Origin: an uncultured Clostridia bacterium
Lineage (GTDB): Bacteria; Bacillota; Clostridia; Christensenellales; UBA1242
DNA length: 64,000 bases
Assembly (NCBI GenBank): GCA_937874195.1
Contig: CALNBM010000015.1
Location: 15,282-79,281 of the forward strand
Direction: 5' to 3'
The position numbers and the translations under genes were made by a program. This document shows, in pieces, positions 36,918 through 49,200 of this stretch. The notes beneath the pieces were generated by a model. That model made no database searches and had not been told where the DNA came from. It was given only the letters and a program-made list of their open reading frames with translations. The first letter of the stretch is position 1. Each line of letters starts with the position of its first letter.

Positions 36918-39758
36918 TTATTTCTTCATTGATTCTCCTAATTTTTTAAGAAGTTCACCTTGCGATTTTTGATCTTTAGTTGCTTGTTCGATAGCTTTAC
37001 TAATTTCTTCTACCGACTGCATTCTCACGCCTCCAATCGCAAATTTTTTCTCAAGGTTACTTAGTGCAGTAGCCATAGCTTTAACACTGTCGGACTTAAT
37101 TGCTGTTTGTAGTTTATTTAATTCTTCTTTTATATTTGCATGTTCAAATACAGCATCAATTCTTGTTTCAAATTTACTTTCTATTTGAGTTTTAAAATCT
37201 TCAATAGTTATGCCGTTATTATCTAAATTATCAAGTACGCTTGATAGTGCAACTTGACTATCATCTGACAATGTTCCATTACTTTTTAATCCGTTCATAA
37301 CTTTATACATGTCGTTAAGAGATTCTTCTTTTTGTTGTCGCGCTCTATTTACACCATCATTATCTCCTGAAGCTAACGCTTTTTGTTCTTTATCATTAGC
37401 CCGTTTATATAAATCCGCAAGGTGTTGAAGACTATCTTTAGCTATAACAACTTCTTTGTTTTGCGAATCTCTTGTTTGATGAACTTGCTGTTCATAGGAC
37501 GCACTCGTAGCTTTAGCAGTAGCGATTGCATTGCTGCCTTCTACCGAATCAGCTATACTACCCATATTATTTTTAGATTTCTCTTCTTTTTTATCAGATC
37601 TTGCTTTAGTATAATCTTTCGTGATTTGTTCGGTTAACTCATTTCTAGATGCAAATTCCTTATAAACAGCGTCAGTTCCTTGAGCTGTAAACATTTTACC
37701 TGTGTAATCATTAAAAGCTTTAATAGGTGTAGCATTATTTATGTGCGCCGAAACCACATTTCTGCCTCTTGATTTTAAAGTTTCACCTTTTAAATACCTT
37801 TTTTGAAGATTAGGATTTTCACTTACTGCTGCTTGTTTTGCTTTTAATGTGTCTGCTTTAGCACCCTCATAATCCCTATCCGCAATTTTAGATGCATCTT
37901 CCGCAGCTTTGAAATCAGCCAAACTACTACTTCCGCTTCTTTCAAGATCATCTCGAATAAGTTCTTTTTCACCTTCATCTAGTTCGTTATAATTACGCCC
38001 CCATATTTGTTGTGAGGTTTTGTTAAGGTCTTGCGTTAAATTTTGTTTTGCAGTGTCCATTTTTTCTTTAGCAGCAGTTTTTTCACTTAATTTTTGACTC
38101 TGTATTGCCTCTTCCTTCTCACCGGCAGTATTATATGCGAGGTCTGCCTGCATTTTAGCAGACATTGACATTCCAGCACCTATCGCTAAAGCGCCACCAG
38201 TGGCAATAACACCACCCACTCTTCCTGCAGTTGTAGCAGCTTTTTTAATATTATCATCAACTTCTTTTTTCATTTGTGCGCCTGACGACATAGCATCTTC
38301 CGCACCAATTAATTGAGAAATCACTCCGTTGAAGTTTTTAATCATTAAGCAACCCACTAAAACAACTAACAATTGGAATATATTATTATAAAATCCAGCG
38401 GTAAAGTTCATCCACACGCTTGGTGAATTTTCTTTAAATATCTCTATTTTATTTATTACATTAACGATATCAAAAAATAAATTTAATCCCACAACAGTTC
38501 CATAAGCACTTAAAACTTGACCTATAAATTTACCACGCCACTTTGAAAGAGCGCTTCCGTTATCTATTGGAGCCATTGCTATAATTGGCGGAGATATAAC
38601 AAATAATATAATGACCATATATAATCTCATAATCAAACCAAAACAAACAAAGAGCAAACTTTTAAGAGCAAACCATCCTGCTAAATACATTAAGAAATAA
38701 TTTATATCATTAAGGTTATAAAAATAAAACACTGCTTTATAGTTGGTGTAATTTAAACCATCTCCTGCTTTAATTTGTGTTTTATAAAATAAACTTCCAT
38801 TATCACCTATTGCTTTAGAAGTCCTTAATGAAAAAGTAGAGTCTAGCCTGCTAGCTAATGCTTCGCCCCATACATCTCCTGATACATTTACTGTATCTAT
38901 ATTACTAGGCAATATAGCAATTGTTTTAAATGTAAATGATGGAGGAGTAGGTTTTGACGACCGATCTTCAAATTTTACAGCAAAATTATTATAAAATGTA
39001 TAGAAATTGCCAAGAAGATAAACTGGTGCTTTCGCCAGTCCGGATATTTTTGATACACTTCCTTTATCAACACGATAAGAATAGCGTTCTTCACCAACGC
39101 GTAGCTTAATTTCATAATCCCAATTATCAATCTCCATGAAATAAGGCAACTTTTGAAAGTTACCTGAACTTCCATGTCCATCTATAGCAGGACCAGCGTT
39201 AACTAATTTCGATTCGCCCGCCCTAATAGGATTTGCATCATAAGCGGAAATTTTAAATATTTGCCCGCTTATTGTTGTCCCAGCATTTGTACTTGTGGCA
39301 TTATCTAAAATTCGTAAAAGTTGATTTGATAAAATAATTCCCGCAATACAACTAATAGGTACAATAAGAAACATTACTAATGATTTAAGCGCTTGACTTA
39401 TTATATTTCCACGCGAGTTTTTAGCACCTTCTGAAGTATATTCAATTCTTATAAATTGAATAATCGTAAAAAGAAATAAAAGAAGCATTCCAACAATTAT
39501 CAATGAAGCAAAAGCATCCACTACTTGCTTACTTTTAAAAATGTCTAATAAAATGTCGCCTTCAGTTGTGTTAGCTCCTGTTTTAGCTGATAACCCTGCC
39601 AGTCTTCTAAAAACATCTTGAACAAAATCTAAAAGCATTAAAAGGACAGTGCCAATTTTATATAACATCTGCATAAATGAATTTATAAAATCAGCAAACC
39701 ACATTAAAATCGTAGGTGCTATATATTCTATTCCAAAAGCTGCCAATCTTGACATCAT
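36918..39758 (-). CDS. TrbL/VirB6-like type IV secretion membrane protein with long charged tail
   Basis: 946 residues. Hydrophobic helices lie at about 10-50, 80-105, 120-148, 350-395, 405-430 and 450-475. The hallmark segment is VISPPIIAMAPIDNGSALSK followed by FIGQVLSAYGTVVGLNLFFD, as in TrbL/VirB6-like proteins of Gram-positive conjugation systems (pLS20_p028- or Mbov_0396-like families are candidates). A roughly 200-residue extracellular loop separates helices 4 and 5. After about residue 500 comes a 440-residue Ala/Lys/Glu/Gln-rich, probably coiled-coil cytoplasmic tail, much longer than typical. GGGGGAT lies upstream of the ATG. It pairs with the VirD4-like gene downstream and is divergent from the giant surface protein gene. 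Confidence 0.82.
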   Translation of the reverse strand: MMSRLAAFGIEYIAPTILMWFADFINSFMQMLYKIGTVLLMLLDFVQDVFRRLAGLSAKTGANTTEGDILLDIFKSKQVVDAFASLIIVGMLLLFLFTIIQFIRIEYTSEGAKNSRGNIISQALKSLVMFLIVPISCIAGIILSNQLLRILDNATSTNAGTTISGQIFKISAYDANPIRAGESKLVNAGPAIDGHGSSGNFQKLPYFMEIDNWDYEIKLRVGEERYSYRVDKGSVSKISGLAKAPVYLLGNFYTFYNNFAVKFEDRSSKPTPPSFTFKTIAILPSNIDTVNVSGDVWGEALASRLDSTFSLRTSKAIGDNGSLFYKTQIKAGDGLNYTNYKAVFYFYNLNDINYFLMYLAGWFALKSLLFVCFGLIMRLYMVIILFVISPPIIAMAPIDNGSALSKWRGKFIGQVLSAYGTVVGLNLFFDIVNVINKIEIFKENSPSVWMNFTAGFYNNIFQLLVVLVGCLMIKNFNGVISQLIGAEDAMSSGAQMKKEVDDNIKKAATTAGRVGGVIATGGALAIGAGMSMSAKMQADLAYNTAGEKEEAIQSQKLSEKTAAKEKMDTAKQNLTQDLNKTSQQIWGRNYNELDEGEKELIRDDLERSGSSSLADFKAAEDASKIADRDYEGAKADTLKAKQAAVSENPNLQKRYLKGETLKSRGRNVVSAHINNATPIKAFNDYTGKMFTAQGTDAVYKEFASRNELTEQITKDYTKARSDKKEEKSKNNMGSIADSVEGSNAIATAKATSASYEQQVHQTRDSQNKEVVIAKDSLQHLADLYKRANDKEQKALASGDNDGVNRARQQKEESLNDMYKVMNGLKSNGTLSDDSQVALSSVLDNLDNNGITIEDFKTQIESKFETRIDAVFEHANIKEELNKLQTAIKSDSVKAMATALSNLEKKFAIGGVRMQSVEEISKAIEQATKDQKSQGELLKKLGESMKK

Positions 39759-40281
39759 AGATTATGTATATCCCCCTTATTTTTAATCAAATGTAAATAT
39801 ATGATAAGGTTTTGTTTGTATAAAATTTCTTTTAAACCAATAAATCAAAGAAACACGCTTATTTTAACACTTTGCATTCTTCATGATTTTAACTTAGTAT
39901 GTTATATTTTACAAAAAATTATAAAAAAACACAAATGAAATTGTGCTATATTTAAATTATTTAAGGTTTAGGTAAAATTCTCTATAATTGATTTTAATTC
40001 AATAAAGGCGATTGTCGCTTAAATTCCTAACACAAATCAATTAATCCACTAACTTGAATTAATTATTTTAATAACTTTTATTGATGTTTTAAATTTAAAC
40101 ATTTTATTTCTTTTTATTTATAATTTAATCTCTAAATAACCCATTTATGTAAAAGAATAAAGTTGTATATTATATAAACTAAATATATAAACTAAAACAA
40201 TGTTGTTTTTTATTTTGTTACAGACGACAATTTATGATAAAATAATTCATAAGAAAAATGAGAAATGGGAGAATAAATCTT
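39759..40281. other. Divergent promoter region between TrbL-like and giant-protein genes
   Basis: About 520 very AT-rich bases. It should hold promoters in both directions. The one facing the giant gene is clear (40215-40243). Near 40160-40196 the sequence TATAAACTAAA is directly repeated (TATAAACTAAATATATAAAC). No ORF with its own ribosome binding site is evident. Confidence 0.5.
40215..40243 (+). promoter_or_regulatory. Sigma-70-type promoter of the giant surface protein gene
   Basis: TTGTTA, 17-base spacer, TAAAAT, about 24 bases before the GGGAGA ribosome binding site at 40267-40272. Confidence 0.7.
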
Positions 40282-43200
40282 ATGCAATTGAAATACAAAA
40301 TCAAACACATTTCAAGAGCAGTTGCTTTTGTTTTAATAGCTGTGCTTTTTACTTTCGGTATAGGAAATTTATCAAAACAACAGGAAGTTTATGCTCTTGT
40401 TGACGGAATAGATTTTGTTATTGCTAAAACAAGTCTTCGACAAGCAAATGCCCGCCTTAATGAAGAAGGCGGATATTTATATGCATATGAAAGTTCATAT
40501 AATCAAACTTGGCAAGAAAATGCACTAGGCGAATATGTTTATAATGCTGAAAATGACACTTATTATTTTATTAAAGATTTTTCTTTATGTGATGGTATGG
40601 GAAATTTAGGAGGGAAAACTCATATAAAAGTTGTAATAAGTGCAGAAACCACTTACATAATTCCTCTTGCAAATAATCGCTATACCAAAGCGTATAATCA
40701 TGGATACAATTACACTCTTTTTCCCGATTATGTGAAAAATAATACAGACGGAAACTATATTCTTTATAACAATCAATATTATAAACTTGTTTTTTACAGT
40801 GATATTAATATTTTTCAAGATGATAAAATCACACCAGCCAACACTTGGGATGAGGCAAGATATTTGGTTTTAAATGAGAATAACGATATTGTAATCACAG
40901 GCAGTACTGACCGATACTCTTTTGAAAATGGAAAATTTGTCATTAACAACACAGCAGGCAGATATATTTACCACGATGCTTCTAATAGTGGAGTTGGCGA
41001 GTTTTATGAAATTATTTTAAAAAGCCATGTGAATGTTTTGGACGAATTTAACGAACCTGCCCAAGGTCTGGGGCGTATAGATTGCTGGAATAACGCTAAC
41101 TTCGTCAGTCACCCTGAAGGTGATATTTTAGTTGAGAAAAATCAGTCCAGTCCTCTTCACACCATGAGATATTCAGCAAAGCCCAGTGAAGAATTTGTTG
41201 TAGACGGAAACGGAAAATATATAAATCAAAGTGGAACATACTTTGAAATTATTGAAGGAACGAACGGAAACTGCTTTAAATATTTAGGTGGTAATTTTTC
41301 GCCCGTATCTGAATATCTTAACAGTACACATATTAGAGTTAACTTCAACGGCAACTTAAAGTATTTAGAAGTATATCCATCCACACAAACTAGATATAAA
41401 AAAGTTTATAATACTTATTTCTATGATATCTTTAAAGCACAATCTACCACCGATGGCATTCCCACTGCTATGACTGCATTTAGATTTAATGACTCAAGCT
41501 ACCGCATTAAATCTGCAGATAGCAAAAGCGTTTATATTCCAACATATTTCACAGCAAACGAACTTGATAAGTTATATTATAAAACTAAAGAAAAAACAAA
41601 TTTAGAAATCAATGGCGAATATTACAAGCCTGTTTTTGATGAAGTTATCGTAAACACGGCAGACCGTTCTAAAAGCATTCCAACCACTCCTTTTATAACA
41701 CTAAATAATTACAAGGCAAAAACAAATCTAGAAAATAATTTATCCGTAACGGAGAATGTTGAAAATTTATATTTAAGTTTTGGCGATATTTATTTGCCAA
41801 ACAGGAATGAGTTTAATAAGTATATAACAAACTTAACTGTTTCTGCCACACTAACAAATAAATATACAAATTCCACCACTGGTTTACCAATTGTACTAAA
41901 CCCAGTTGTGCGTCAGCAATCAATTTTACTTCCCGATAACGAAATTAGAAATGAGTTTTGGTATCAATATTTAGATGTAACAAATCTTGAATATTACATA
42001 ACGGGAGATACTGGCGGAAAAACTGCTCCTGTTATTAATCCTGAAGGATTATATACCTTCACATTCAATGGATTTTACCGACTAGGAAGTATCTATCAAT
42101 CTTTTATGTATACTTATTCTTTCTATCTTTCTAACACAGAACAAGCGGTGGAATATCCTTTGTTTAATGAAAATGTATTAGAAAGCGTACAACAAGAGAG
42201 ACTAACCAACTTACAATATCCCACCTTTTATTATAACTTCCAAACTCTTGAACCACCCATTTATACTTTTGATGCTTCAAAATACAACACTTCAATAACA
42301 AAAACAATAAACCAAACAACTAACACTATTACTACTCAATTCAAAACAATTAGAAGAAACTATCAGGCAGTGATTCCTGTTCCAAACTTAATTGCAAATG
42401 AAATAGGAATCATCACATACTCTTTAAACAACACGCCTTATGAACGAGTTAAAATATCCGCGGAAGCAAGAGAATATGATATTTCTAATCCGCTGGATAA
42501 AACCAGTATACTCGACTTTGCGGGTGTGCAAAAATCGGGATTAGAAGATTTGATTTTTGTGGACGGAGATAATGTGAAAATGTTTGTGTATACCTATATT
42601 TATAGAAAAGCAAACATTAGTAGCACGAATTACTTAGCAAACGATTATGGTGAGTTTTACCAAAAACTAACAACAGTGGTTTTTATAAATCAAGATGACT
42701 TAACTTCTACAACCACAATAATCAACTATAAATCTAATGATGTTAATAGCACGCAAGACTTTAGTTTCTTTAGCGCAAACGATATTATTGAAAAAGAAAG
42801 AATTATAGAAAGTATAACTCTCACTGAAAGTACAGAAAATAATATAAAAACAATCACTACTAATTCCACTTATGAATATTATCTGGGTTTGGAAAAAAAT
42901 AATCCTTTTGATGGCCAACCTAACACAGCATATAATTCTAAAGAAGAAAATGTATTTAACTTTAAAACAACAAGGGTGAATGGTATTGATTTAGTGGTGG
43001 ATAGCAAAATAATTTCTTCTACTAATACTTTATCTAATCAAGTGAACTTTAAAGATTATAGAAGTGTTGAAAACAATTACTTCGATCAAAACGGCAAATC
43101 TCAATTTTATTTTAACGCAGATATTATTTTAGAAGATTTAGGTGTTTATAATATCATTAATAAATACAACTTGTCCACTTCATTTAAAAATGCCACTAGC

Positions 43201-46200
43201 GATAACGATTTTTCTGGAATTCAAGACTATGCTATAAACACATATGCTTATGTTTATAACTTAAGAAAAGATTTTAAAAAAGAGGGAATAGAAGAAACTT
43301 ATCCTTATCAAAAAAATGGTTACACCTTACATGTTTTCGGTGTAAAATCATATTTTAAGAAAAATGGCAAAACTGAATTTAAAAATGCAAGTGAAAATAT
43401 ATATTCAAATGTAACCCATGAAGTTATGAAAAGCAATCCTTCCTTTAATGAAAATTCTGTTGGCATAACACTGGAGAATGTATCTGGCAGAAATTATCCA
43501 ATTTCTAATATTCCAGTAACAAACATGCCACCTGTGTCTTTTGATTACCTTTGTTCTTATGCCTTCCAACCTGATAAAGTATTACCAGAATCAAAAATAT
43601 ATCAATATAACTTTGTGTATGACAATCTTGGCAACCCATATATAGTGGGCGCTCCAAAAACTTCCCACTTTATTAAAGACGATTTTCTTTCTTCTAATGG
43701 TTATTATGAAATAATACTTAAATATAAATATACTGCTTACAATCAGGTTAATGAAGAAAAATATTTTTATCAAGTTTTTGCGTTTATTATAGATAACTCC
43801 TCGCCTTCTGTGAAATTTGAAAAATTAGTAACTATGCAAGACGAGAATAACAATGACTATAATATTTGGTCAACACTTAACAAGGCAGGATTTACCAACA
43901 GTGATGTTCGAATCACTTGGAATAAAACGACCTATTTCCAATACGATGTTCAACCAAACATTCAAAAAAGTAATTTTAGCGGTATTGTTGTGGGCGTGCA
44001 TGGAAGTAGTGTATATAACGGCGCCGCTGCTCCATCAAATTCGTTTAATACTCATGATATATCCTACAATTATAATGACGAAACAAAATATATTCTGGCA
44101 AGCAGTGGTGCAAAAATAACTTATAAAAAGTTTGTTAATAGCCATGTGTATGAAGTTCCCGAGCTCACCTTAAAAGTTTATGAGAACGAAAGTAAGGGAA
44201 ATATTATAAATTCTATTTCTAATCTATATCCTTCTAGTTTTAGAAACTCTAATCTAGTGAATGAAATAGAAGATTATATTACCACTGGCTATTACTTGGA
44301 ATACTCAGTTGATAAGTATATTATGCAAATGATTATCCCAAAAACAAATGTGGATGGTCCGGTAGACTATTGGGGTAGCGGAAACTATTCAATTAGATTA
44401 AATTACGGTAGTGATGGAAAGTCTTACTTAACACAAGGCTTTTCTATTGACGCTCTAGATATTAACGGCATTAAAATTGCACCAGTTGATATTAATGCTA
44501 TAACAAAAGTTTTAAGCGCTAAATCTTTCGTACAAGAACGATTAATTGCAGAACCTTTCACATTTATGTATAACAGAAAAGGCAGTGGTGCAGGTATTAC
44601 AACCACCTACACCGCAATTCCTTTTTCTTCAATTTCAAATATTGATTTAATTAATTTAAACAATAACTTAACAGGAGTGTTAGCTAGCCATTTTGTTAAC
44701 GGCACAAGTCCAAGCGTTCAGATAAGCAACTCATATCCTTATGATTATTCTTTCTATAATGCTGGCGATACTGTTTATCTTAGCAATATATTCACTCCAT
44801 CAACAAGCATGTTATATATATTTAACTTAAAAGATAGTGCAGGAAACACAGCTGAATTTTATGTTTTTTACGACAAAAGTAATCCTAATTTCTTTGTGGA
44901 TTTAGAAAATGAAAATAATTATTTGCAAAATTATAATGTTATCACTGGTCTTGCAACTGTTTCATGGGGAAACTATAAAGCTATTGAAGTTGTGGGCGAA
45001 ATTGATAACGAGTTTGTGTTTGGCGATAAAATAGACCATAATTCATCTAAATTAAGCAACTTACTCAAAAACATGTACTTGCAACCTGCTAATTATTCCA
45101 ATTCCATTATTGTTCCTGTTTGGGAACTTACGAGTGGACAATTAATTCAAGCTGAGGTTCGTACAGAAAATATAGGAGGCTACAATAAAGGTAGTTTAAT
45201 TTACTACACTGATGGTGTGAATGCTTATATTGATGAGGGCTTTACAAAGCAAATAAACAAGCAAGGCGGTAATTTAGTTATTAAATATTATGTGTTAATG
45301 CCGATAGACAATGTTAATTTTGAATACTATAACACCAACGGCAGTAATAATGATATGAAATCTTTTAATTACTCACGCACCACATCATCTCCAATTTCTA
45401 AAAACAGCACAGTGCTGGCTCCAACGATTGCAACGCTTGCGATTAATGCAGGTGTTTCGGAAAGTGAGATTAGAAACGACACTAGCCATTTATATGGTTT
45501 TTATGGCGAAAACAAATATATTTATACCATAACAGATATAATGGGCAATGAAAGTGGAAACACGCTATGGATGAACTTGGATTTATCACTGGCTTTTGCT
45601 TACGGAAATTTTATAAACACTAACAACACTCTTTCTCGAACTATGGCAATCCCTAACCTAGAACAGTTAACACCTTTTAACTCTTATTCAACAAGTCAAT
45701 TATATTTCTCTTATTTGCAAGAACCTTTCTCCCCTCAAACAAAAGTGGATTATAAATTTTATAATTTTGATTTTGAATTTTTTTCAGATTATATTGTTTC
45801 TAATTTAGCATATAACGATAGTATTTTCACTTTAACATTTGTTAAAAAAGACGATGCTAGCAAAACAAAAATTATTACCATTAATAGAAAGAGTTTAGGA
45901 AATATAAACGATGATGGCGATGATGTTTTAGAATCATTACCAATGTTCCCGTTTAGTTTAATACCTTCAGCAGAAACTGCGAGTTGGAAAGGCATAGAAA
46001 AGAATAATTATCTTAATACTAGCGATCCGTACCGTGTTTATTCAACAATAATAAATCCAACTTTTGAACAAAACGAAAGTGGTACAGAAACTTATGTGAA
46101 AAGCGCACCTGGCCTTTATGTTTTTAGACGAACATATACCGATTATATTAATAGTACAAACGGACGCGTGTTATCTTCTATTAGCGACCTTGAAAACCAA

Positions 46201-49200
46201 ACTGCTTACAAATTTTATGTTTATATTGTTGACAGAAACGGTATTATAAATTTAACAAGTTTATATGGCGATGCTCTTGATTTAGAAAACCTTAATATGT
46301 TGCTGGGCGCTGGTATTAATGAAGAAAGTTATGGCACTACTATTTCAGAACAAATGATTTTCAATAGAGCAATATCTAACCTTGCCAATACTAATGCTAG
46401 TTACAGTAGTATGACCGTAAACAACCTACTGCTAACAAATAAAATGATTGTTCAACTTAATTTATCTATGGATAAATATAATCAACCGAAATTTTATCGT
46501 AATTTCCTAGATAATAATGAAGACATATTTACTTTTCAAAATATAAATACACTTATGCAAGCATTACCACCAGAATTATATTCTACTAGTCCAGACCCAA
46601 GCCAAACGCAAAAAGATGCAGTAACTTACTTTTACAAAATGTTACAAAATTTTATGTTTGGGATAAGTAATGATGTATCTAACCAAGAAGGCTTTAATGC
46701 AAGCAAGTATTATAATCAGCAATTTTTAATAAGACTAGAATTGAAATTTGGCAACTCCTATACCATTATTGGAAACAAAGAAGGTTCTCATAATATTATT
46801 AATCCAAATAAAGATAACAGTAGTCAATTCCTATTACACTCTTTAAATTCTCGCCCACAAAAGACTTCCGCCACCCATCGGGAACAGTTAAATGATGGAA
46901 TATTATTAAATATCAACAACAAAAATTATGATAATTATTGCTACGGCGTAAATATAACAGATAGTTCAGGCATAACAGAAGGCTCAAATAAATCGCTTTG
47001 GAATAAGTTTGCAAATTCAATACAATTTAATTTTGGAATTAATGCGAACTTTCCATCGGGCTCCTTCTTTGGAAAATATAAATCTTCTTCTTATGCTTCC
47101 GATAGTGCTAATTCTTTCGAGGAATATGCTAACATATTATTTGATTTAGATATTACTCCGGATAAACTAGAAAACACACTGGAAGATCTCAACACTGGCA
47201 GTATTGGTTCATTTGTTGAATTGTATGACACCAACAACGACTCATTAATTTTTGTGTTTGATAAAACAACCAATCAATATTTTGCAGAGATTAATCCATA
47301 TAACATCTCTATCACTCGCACTCTGCCTAATGGTACAATTTCTAATATTTTTAATTTAACACAAAACACTAATGGTAGTTTATCATTTAATACTGCAAAC
47401 TCCCCTAATTCTAGTTCGAGAATGGCAAATGCGTTTATTAATAATTCTTCAGCAGTTGATAACGATCCTCTTGCAACCAGTTGGGCGGTGGTTATATTTG
47501 ATGCAAAAAGTCAATTATATGAGAGTATGAGACTAAGTCAACATGATTTAAACGCCTCGTACACAGTTAGTATAAACTTTAAAGGCTTACCAACAGATTA
47601 TATTGATATTGAATCAAAACAATATTACACTGCAAAATATTCCATTACTATTGATAGAGTTAAACCACTTTACAATTTGATTCAATTAATGGAACAAGAT
47701 AAATATATAGTAAAACAGTCTTACAATTATCCTGCAGGTCATCTAAATATAAAAGACTACTACAATGAAGTGTTAGCAAACAATCCTAGTGAACTATATA
47801 TTCAAAATGAACTTAAAAATATTTATAATTATTATGCGAATTTTTATTTGATTACTGATGAAGCAGGCAACCCGGTTAAATTTGATAACAAAACAAATGC
47901 TTCTTTAATTCATAATTATTTCTTTGCTGTTGATGAAAACTTTACTTTTAGAAAACTTCAACCAAATAATAACACATCTAGGTCTAACTTCGACACTTTT
48001 GATAGAATCTATTTCCGCAAGATTGACATTGATGAAATTTCAAATTACAAGTTTTCCTTAACACGAGATGATTATGACTTTGCCACGGAAGGTCATCCTT
48101 TGTTTAATGCTGAAAGTGTACAACAAATCACTTCAAACATTCGTGAGGGTTCATATTATTATTTTGACTTTATAAAACCTAATAATCCTTTCTTCACACC
48201 TAATGATTTATCTCTAACGCCGGGTGGTTACTATGAAATAATTGAAAGAGATGAAGCCGGAAACTTTAGAGTATATGCAATTTATTATGCAGAAGAAACG
48301 CCTTATAATTATTCGTATTCCAGAGCAATAGGCTCAACTTCTAATCAATCAACTTCTGGACAATTATCTTCAATAAAACCCACAGTAGACATTTATGGAA
48401 ACAACTTACTTTTAACTTGCAATGCATTAACAACAAAAGACTTATTTTTAAGTGCTAATATAGAATATTCTTATAATATTAACTCTACTAATGTTAAGTC
48501 TGGTACTCCAATTAGAATTGTGCTGGACCCTATCAGCAAAAAGTTAAATATAAATTTAAACGGCAATGCAGTTCAATTATCCACACTAAATATTGATTTA
48601 TCCGAACATACTCTTGCACAGTACACACAAGTCTTCTTAGATGCAATAAAGTCAGTTTACACAGCAATAACAACAAATAATGAAAATATAAACGATTTTG
48701 TTATATCTATAACCTTCTTTAATAGAACAGGCGGAAACTATAAAATTAATTATTATGTGCCGGGACAAGAAGTTAAGTATATAAGAACCGGAAACGAAAT
48801 ATCCATTCCTGCGGATAGTGAGTATATTGCAACAAGAATCATGCGATTTGAAGTTTATCAATACAGACTTGGCGCATGGCAAACAGAAACGCTAGACTTT
48901 AATAGAAAAGCTATTGTGAACGGCAACGGTACTTATTCACTTGGCGGAAGCAAATATGTTTTTAGAAACGGTACTTTTAGATTTGTGTTAACTGACAATT
49001 TCGGCAGAACATCCACTTACTATGAATCCTTTGACACTGCTGGAACTATCAGTCAACGACTTGATTATAGTGGAGATACTAAACAACTAAACAACATAAC
49101 TTATACCGGAAAACCTGTTGTGATGGTATATAACCCGGCACGATACACCGCTGTTGTATATTCAAAGATTGAAAACCAAGATTGGGTACTTTTAACAGAC

